Positions 23,097 through 26,825 of a stretch of 26,825 nt of DNA are shown here, piece after piece. The notes under the pieces are model-generated. The model did no database searches. It was not told the origin of the DNA and worked only from the letters and a program-made list of their open reading frames with translations. The position numbers and the translations under genes are program-made. Source of the DNA: Bacilli bacterium (lineage in GTDB: Bacteria; Bacillota_I; Bacilli_A; RF39; UBA660); the NCBI GenBank assembly GCA_028698535.1, contig JAQVDA010000003.1, positions 1 through 26,825 on the forward strand, given 5' to 3'. Position 1 is the stretch's first letter; the number at the start of each line of letters is the position of its first letter.

Positions 23097-24068
23097 TTAA
23101 AAAGCAAAATAAATCATCTCTTGTTTTAGTTCGCAAGGTTTCCCAGTTAAGTATGAAAGATTAAGAAAGGTTCGTTTAAGTCTTTTAATATCGCGATTAT
23201 TATACAATACTTCATTAACATCATTGATAATACTTAAAGCTTTCTGAAGACTAATCATGTATAATTCCGGGAACGATAAGTCAAACACTTCATTTTTATC
23301 AGTTGGATGATTCCATTTGTTTTTCTCTAAATTTAGATAGTATCGTTTTTCGGCAAGACTTATATTATAAGATAAAAAAACAAATCTAAATGAAGGTTTA
23401 GGTATAATTTGATCCAAGCGCTGATATTGTCTTTTTTTAAGCCCATAAGGATCATAACGAAAAAGATGAAAGAAACTCTTCATTTGTTTAATCGCTTTAA
23501 GGTAAAATATATCGGCGTGTTTCCACTGATAAGTTGTATTTATTACATCATCAATGGTATCTTTTAAGGCGAGCGAAAAGTTATCAACATTAAAACAAAA
23601 CTGATGTAATTTAAATTTTTCAGGTTCAATGTTTTCTTTGATATAAATCATATAAGCATCAATATATGTTTCCATATCAAGGTGAAGGCCAATATACTTA
23701 TAGGTGTTTTTCTTCTTTTTATTAAAAAAACCAGTTTGATAGAAAACAAAAGGGTGAACAGTACTATCTAATACATAATGGGCAATAGAGCCATATAGAT
23801 AGGCGATAACTTCGGGTTGATATTCTAATTGGTGTTCTTTAATAAAGGTAACTAAATTAAGGAAAAAAGCTCTGGTTTTGGTAATATGCATCTCAAAAGA
23901 TAAGATTTTTATCTTCGCTTTAGTATAATTATAGAAATATAAGGGATCGGGTCCCTGGGCGAAGACCTTTAAATATTCAAGATGATTTTTTAATAGTTTT
24001 TTAGCGTTTTCATCAAGGTTATCATAAATATCTAACATAAAGTAAGCGTGGGTAATGGTACTCGGCAT
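23097..24068 (-). CDS. Zinc-dependent phospholipase C-like protein
   Basis: A 323-residue protein with the metal-ligand order of the zinc-dependent phospholipase C family: His7, Asp41 (GPDPLYFY), His61, His97-x3-Asp101-x3-His105 (AHYVLDSTVHPF), and His129-x3-Glu133 (LHLDMETYID). The secreted enzymes begin with a Trp ligand after signal cleavage, but here there is no signal peptide, so it resembles the intracellular family members, whose substrate is unknown. The ATG at 24068 follows AAGGAG (minus strand, 24083-24078); an upstream start at 24125 is not supported. It is probably cotranscribed with the SpoIID-like gene. Confidence 0.85.
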   Translation of the reverse strand: MPSTITHAYFMLDIYDNLDENAKKLLKNHLEYLKVFAQGPDPLYFYNYTKAKIKILSFEMHITKTRAFFLNLVTFIKEHQLEYQPEVIAYLYGSIAHYVLDSTVHPFVFYQTGFFNKKKKNTYKYIGLHLDMETYIDAYMIYIKENIEPEKFKLHQFCFNVDNFSLALKDTIDDVINTTYQWKHADIFYLKAIKQMKSFFHLFRYDPYGLKKRQYQRLDQIIPKPSFRFVFLSYNISLAEKRYYLNLEKNKWNHPTDKNEVFDLSFPELYMISLQKALSIINDVNEVLYNNRDIKRLKRTFLNLSYLTGKPCELKQEMIYFAF

Positions 24069-24081
24069 ATTAAACCACTCC

Positions 24082-24104
24082 TTCTTTAAGTATATCTTAA
24101 AGAA
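24082..24104. promoter_or_regulatory. Perfect 9-bp dyad overlapping the PLC-like gene's ribosome site
   Basis: TTCTTTAAG (24082-24090) is the exact reverse complement of CTTAAAGAA (24096-24104), with a 5-base A/T spacer. It lies 14 bases upstream of the start at 24068 and overlaps the first two bases of the Shine-Dalgarno. It could be a repressor operator or an RNA hairpin limiting translation. Low complexity makes chance possible. Confidence 0.4.
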
Positions 24105-24190
24105 AGAAAGAAAATGAAAAAACATAATAATTTAATTATTTTAATGGCGCTTTTCTTTAAAAGTATTTTAATATAAAAACTTTTATTTTA

Positions 24191-24218
24191 TTGCAATTAT
24201 CTATTTTTGTGGTATTAT
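24191..24218 (+). promoter_or_regulatory. Promoter of the acidic protein operon
   Basis: TTGCAA (24191-24196), a 16-base spacer and TATTAT (24213-24218) preceded by TG (24210-24211) make an extended -10 promoter. A small stem (ATCAG 24227-24231 with CTGAT 24238-24242) falls at the expected transcript start. The rest of the 219-base divergent gap holds only the dyad described separately. Confidence 0.6.
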
Positions 24219-24287
24219 ATACAAATATCAGTTATTCCTGATTATGGAAAAGTTATATATTAAATAACAAACATAGGAGGTTAAGTT

Positions 24288-24455
24288 ATGAATTTTGATA
24301 TTGAATTAACAGAACAAGAAAAAATGATGAACAAACTAGAAGAAGAAAATAAGATTGATTTTGAAAATGATTCTATATTTGCGGATGAAAACATTTATGA
24401 TTTAGAACCTGATGAGGATATAGATGAACAACAAGGGGGATGCGAGTATGAATAA
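24288..24455 (+). CDS. Small acidic protein of unknown function (55 residues)
   Basis: A 55-residue protein supported by a strong ribosome site (AGGAGG, 24275-24280), its own promoter and coupling to the next gene (8-base overlap). It has 21 Asp/Glu against 3 Lys. The first half is probably helical (LTEQEKMMNKLEEEN), and the C-terminus contains QQGGCEYE with the only cysteine (Cys52). I do not recognise a family. It could be a partner, chaperone or inhibitor of the 442-residue protein. The GG-Cys end recalls some peptide leaders, but only four residues follow the GG, so a precursor role is weak. Confidence 0.7.
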   Translation: MNFDIELTEQEKMMNKLEEENKIDFENDSIFADENIYDLEPDEDIDEQQGGCEYE

Positions 24456-25776
24456 GAGCAAAAGTGCTAAACGCTTAAAGGAGTTTTTTAAAGAAATAAA
24501 GGATTATGTTCAAAACAATCCAGATATTAATTTTGAAAAAATATATAATGTGCTTAGTATCTATCACTTGCCCGAGGAAGAAAGGAACGTTGATTTACAA
24601 GCTGTTAAGAATAGTGTAACCGAAACGGTATGTGCCAATTTGAGAGCAAACGCGAATGTAGGTAGTTTTAATGTTATAAGCCAGGGCGAATATTTTAATC
24701 ATATTAATGTTATATTTCGCGGTAACCTTAGATCTGGGCTAAGAGATGTTGTCAAAATCTATTTACCGGTTGTTAATTATGAATTAGGTGCGGTGGCAAT
24801 GAGGGTTTATAAATTTTTGAATATTAACGGAATTGGTTATTATTCAAAAATTGCTGGTTATGGTCGCTTAGATAATTTTATTGTCCGTGTGCATAGTGTC
24901 GAAGAGGCAAAAAAGTTAATCGATTTTTGTAATGAAAGCGCCGATATAAAAAAACATATTAGATTATCTAACCCTTTTGTACCAGAAGAAAAGGGTTTTG
25001 GGGTAGCTAGAGATACTTATGGTATTAGTTATAATGCTGTTGTAGCTCGCGAATTAAGTAATTTTATTCAAGGCTGTATAGATAATAATAAAATAAACGA
25101 TATAGATTTAAAAGGCTTTTATAAATTTTTAATTAAAAGGGAGTCTCTTTTTAACCAAGAAGATAATCTAGAGAAAGGTTCTGGTTATCATTTTTGTTTA
25201 AAGGAGCTGATTAACAATATTGATGTAATGAGGAAAAATAAAAGTCCCCTTCAACAGATGGAGAAAGAAACAACAATAATATTTGATAAGGATTACTTTT
25301 ATTCATTTACATCTCAGGTTGATTATAATGGAAGTTATTACTACGAGAGTACTGATGGTCAAATAATTACTAAAGGGCAATATGAATGGTATAAATTACA
25401 GGCGATGAAGTTTTGTTATGAATTATACGTTTATAAATATAAGCGCACACCTGATACTTCTTTTATCTTAAATAGAGCTATATTAAGTGAAGTTAAGAGA
25501 AATTTCGATCAAGTTAATGATGATAGTAGTAAGCGTGTAGAGTGTGCGATTATACCTTGTGAATTGCTTGAACAAGAACCATTGATGAATGAGCTTTATG
25601 CCTCTTTATATGTTATTATTGGGGTTGAAAGTAGAGGGTTATCACAAGAACAAGCCGAAGCAATGGGCCGTTTTGTCAAAAACAAAGTTACTTTTTACAC
25701 AGTTTTGGACGCTGTTGATCCACTTGAAGATACTGTCAGTATTAATAAACTATTAAAAGTTAAAAAGAGGTACTAG
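24448..25776 (+). CDS. Hypothetical protein with HopA1-like N-terminal half
   Basis: A soluble 442-residue protein without signal or membrane segments. I do not recognise the whole protein. Residues about 88-210 follow a pattern I recall from HopA1-type proteins, the lyase-like partners in class V lanthipeptide clusters: VVKIYLPV, GAVAMRVYKFLN, YYSKIAGYGRLDNFIVRV (Lys134, Arg140, Asp142), then NPFVPEEKGFGVARD and ISYNAVVARELSNF. This match is tentative. The C-terminal 200 residues are mainly helical and unassigned. The start at 24448 follows AAGGGGGA at 7 bases; ATG 24424 lies inside the overlapping gene. It is translationally coupled to the acidic 55-residue protein. Confidence 0.65.
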   Translation: MNKSKSAKRLKEFFKEIKDYVQNNPDINFEKIYNVLSIYHLPEEERNVDLQAVKNSVTETVCANLRANANVGSFNVISQGEYFNHINVIFRGNLRSGLRDVVKIYLPVVNYELGAVAMRVYKFLNINGIGYYSKIAGYGRLDNFIVRVHSVEEAKKLIDFCNESADIKKHIRLSNPFVPEEKGFGVARDTYGISYNAVVARELSNFIQGCIDNNKINDIDLKGFYKFLIKRESLFNQEDNLEKGSGYHFCLKELINNIDVMRKNKSPLQQMEKETTIIFDKDYFYSFTSQVDYNGSYYYESTDGQIITKGQYEWYKLQAMKFCYELYVYKYKRTPDTSFILNRAILSEVKRNFDQVNDDSSKRVECAIIPCELLEQEPLMNELYASLYVIIGVESRGLSQEQAEAMGRFVKNKVTFYTVLDAVDPLEDTVSINKLLKVKKRY

Positions 25777-25810
25777 GGTTAAGGATATTAAAATATCTAT
25801 TTATATAAAC

Positions 25811-25859
25811 AAAACAACCGACATATGCCTAATGATTTAGGATAAATATCGGTTGTTTT
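25811..25859. terminator. Bidirectional terminator with nested stem
   Basis: AAAACAACCGA (25811-25821) pairs perfectly with TCGGTTGTTTT (25849-25859). An inner stem CCTAA (25828-25832) with TTAGG (25837-25841) closes a TGAT loop. It lies between two convergent genes and is flanked by A- and T-runs, so it can serve both. Confidence 0.88.
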
Positions 25860-25874
25860 ATATTATCTTAATTA

Positions 25875-26825
25875 TTAATCTAATGTTAAGTCTCTGGCGA
25901 AGGCAACACCATTCATACTAGCCTGAATTAAACCTCTAGTGATACCAGCACCATCACCTAAGACATGTAAATTTTTAATATTGGTTTCAAAATTATTACT
26001 AACTTTAACAATATTAGAATAGAATTTTACTTCTACGCCATATAATAATGTGCCATCACTGGCGAACCCTTCAATAATATTATCTAAAGCTTCAATCGTT
26101 TCAGTAATATCAAGCATTATCCGGTATGGTAGTACTAAACTTAGATCCCCTGGTACGGCATCTTTTAGGGTTGGCTTAGTGTTGTTGCGCAGTAATCTTT
26201 CGTGGGTAGTACGGCGTCCTCTTTTAAAGTCGCCATATCTTTGGACTAGTACTTTATTCCCTGATAACATATTAGCTAGGCTTGCAATGTGTTTTCCATA
26301 TTCAATGGGGGTTTTAAAAGGTTCCGTGAAGTTTAATGATACTAATAAAGCTAAATTAGTTTTATTAGTTTTTAACTTCTCATCGTTATAACTATGCCCA
26401 TTAGCGAGTGCTAGGTTATTATCATATCGTTCTTCTGTGACTTCTCCTCTTGGATTCCAACAGAAGGTTCGCACTTTATCATCAAAGGTGTTGGTAAAAT
26501 AAATAAGTTTGCTTTCATAGGCAATATCATCAATTGTTTTGGTGATAGAACTATCACATTCAATTCTAACCCCAATATCAATAGTGCCTACTTCTTTATC
26601 AATATTATATTTATCACACATAGTATTAAGCCAATCACTGCCATCTCGGCCAACTCCTATAACAATCTTGGGAGCATAGAAATCTTTTTGGTTAGTTTTA
26701 ACGCCGATAATTTTATTATTTTCGATAATTAAATCAATAACGGGGGTTCTAAATAGCATTTCAACCCCTAACTCTTTTAGATGGCTTTCCAGTTTTGCAT
26801 ATATTTCATATGCTTTTTCGGTTCC
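25875..26825 (-). CDS. FAD-dependent oxidoreductase, COG2509-like (partial)
   Basis: The reading frame stays open to the window edge, so 316 C-terminal residues are seen and the N-terminal FAD-binding GxGxxG part is missing. The visible part starts GTEKAYEIYAKLESHLKELG, continues with a substrate/FAD domain (IVIGVGRDGSDWL, VGTIDIGVRIE, FCWNPRGEV, QRYGDFKRGRRTTHERLL), and ends in the FAD-contacting LHVLGDGAGITRGLIQASMN. This suits uncharacterised FAD-dependent dehydrogenases of the COG2509 type; the substrate is unknown. An internal ATG at 26759 is not the true start. Confidence 0.82.
   Translation of the reverse strand, partial: GTEKAYEIYAKLESHLKELGVEMLFRTPVIDLIIENNKIIGVKTNQKDFYAPKIVIGVGRDGSDWLNTMCDKYNIDKEVGTIDIGVRIECDSSITKTIDDIAYESKLIYFTNTFDDKVRTFCWNPRGEVTEERYDNNLALANGHSYNDEKLKTNKTNLALLVSLNFTEPFKTPIEYGKHIASLANMLSGNKVLVQRYGDFKRGRRTTHERLLRNNTKPTLKDAVPGDLSLVLPYRIMLDITETIEALDNIIEGFASDGTLLYGVEVKFYSNIVKVSNNFETNIKNLHVLGDGAGITRGLIQASMNGVAFARDLTLD

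Noticed and set aside
23080..23105. Terminator between the PLC-like and SpoIID-like genes
   Set aside because: Only a 4 bp stem (ACTA/TAGT) precedes the T-run on the minus strand; too weak, and the genes are probably cotranscribed.
24288..24455. Second RiPP precursor (GG followed by Cys at the C-terminus)
   Set aside because: Only four residues follow the GG pair, Ser/Thr are almost absent, and no maturase is adjacent beyond the uncertain HopA1-like match.
26050..26391. Plus-strand open frame of 113 codons
   Set aside because: It lies opposite the FAD-dependent oxidoreductase, whose conserved motifs establish the minus strand as coding.
1..26825. CRISPR arrays, tRNA or rRNA genes, insertion sequences
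   Set aside because: No regularly spaced repeats, cloverleaf-like sequences, transposase frames or terminal inverted repeats were seen on either strand by eye.

Overview
The window is a 26.8 kb, A+T-rich piece of a bacterial chromosome from a low-GC Bacillota/Mycoplasmatota-type organism. The gene order rpsJ to rplQ, then ecfA1-ecfA2-ecfT-truA-rplM-rpsI, is that of low-GC Gram-positives such as Bacillus. S14 and L36 are the zinc-binding, cysteine-containing forms. UGA is a normal stop codon (rpsE, secY, map, ecfT), so the Mycoplasma UGA=Trp code does not apply. A reduced, uncultured Bacilli-like lineage (RF39- or Acholeplasma/Izemoplasma-like) is a reasonable inference but is not proven.

Region 1 (1-14370) is the merged S10-spc-alpha superoperon. 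A sigma-A-type promoter and a structured leader precede rpsJ-rplC-rplD-rplW-rplB-rpsS-rplV-rpsC-rplP-rpmC-rpsQ-rplN-rplX-rplE-rpsN-rpsH-rplF-rplR-rpsE-rplO-secY-adk-map-infA-rpmJ-rpsM-rpsK-rpoA-rplQ, and a hairpin terminator follows. Oddities are the missing rpmD (L30), a long acidic tail on L3 and a divergent AMP-binding segment in adenylate kinase.

Region 2 (14371-17452) is an accessory insertion between rplQ and ecfA1, which are adjacent in related genomes. It holds a short-chain dehydrogenase and then a compact RiPP-type cassette. The cassette consists of a 35-residue Cys/Trp-containing candidate precursor too short for usual gene callers, an attenuator-like hairpin, a PqqD-like peptide-binding protein, and a radical SAM/SPASM maturase fused to a GNAT-like acyltransferase domain. 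This is the most unusual system in the window.

Region 3 (17400-21680) is the conserved tail: the ECF transporter module (two ATPases and EcfT), truA, then rplM-rpsI behind their own promoter and an L13-type leader, closed by a strong hairpin terminator.

Region 4 (21687-24068, minus strand) carries a zinc-dependent phospholipase C-like protein followed by a membrane-anchored SpoIID/LytB-type protein. Region 5 (24191-25860, plus strand) is a two-gene unit: a very acidic 55-residue protein overlapping a 442-residue protein whose N-terminal half resembles HopA1-type proteins, a tentative match. A bidirectional hairpin terminator separates it from a COG2509-like FAD-dependent oxidoreductase on the minus strand, whose N-terminus lies outside the window.
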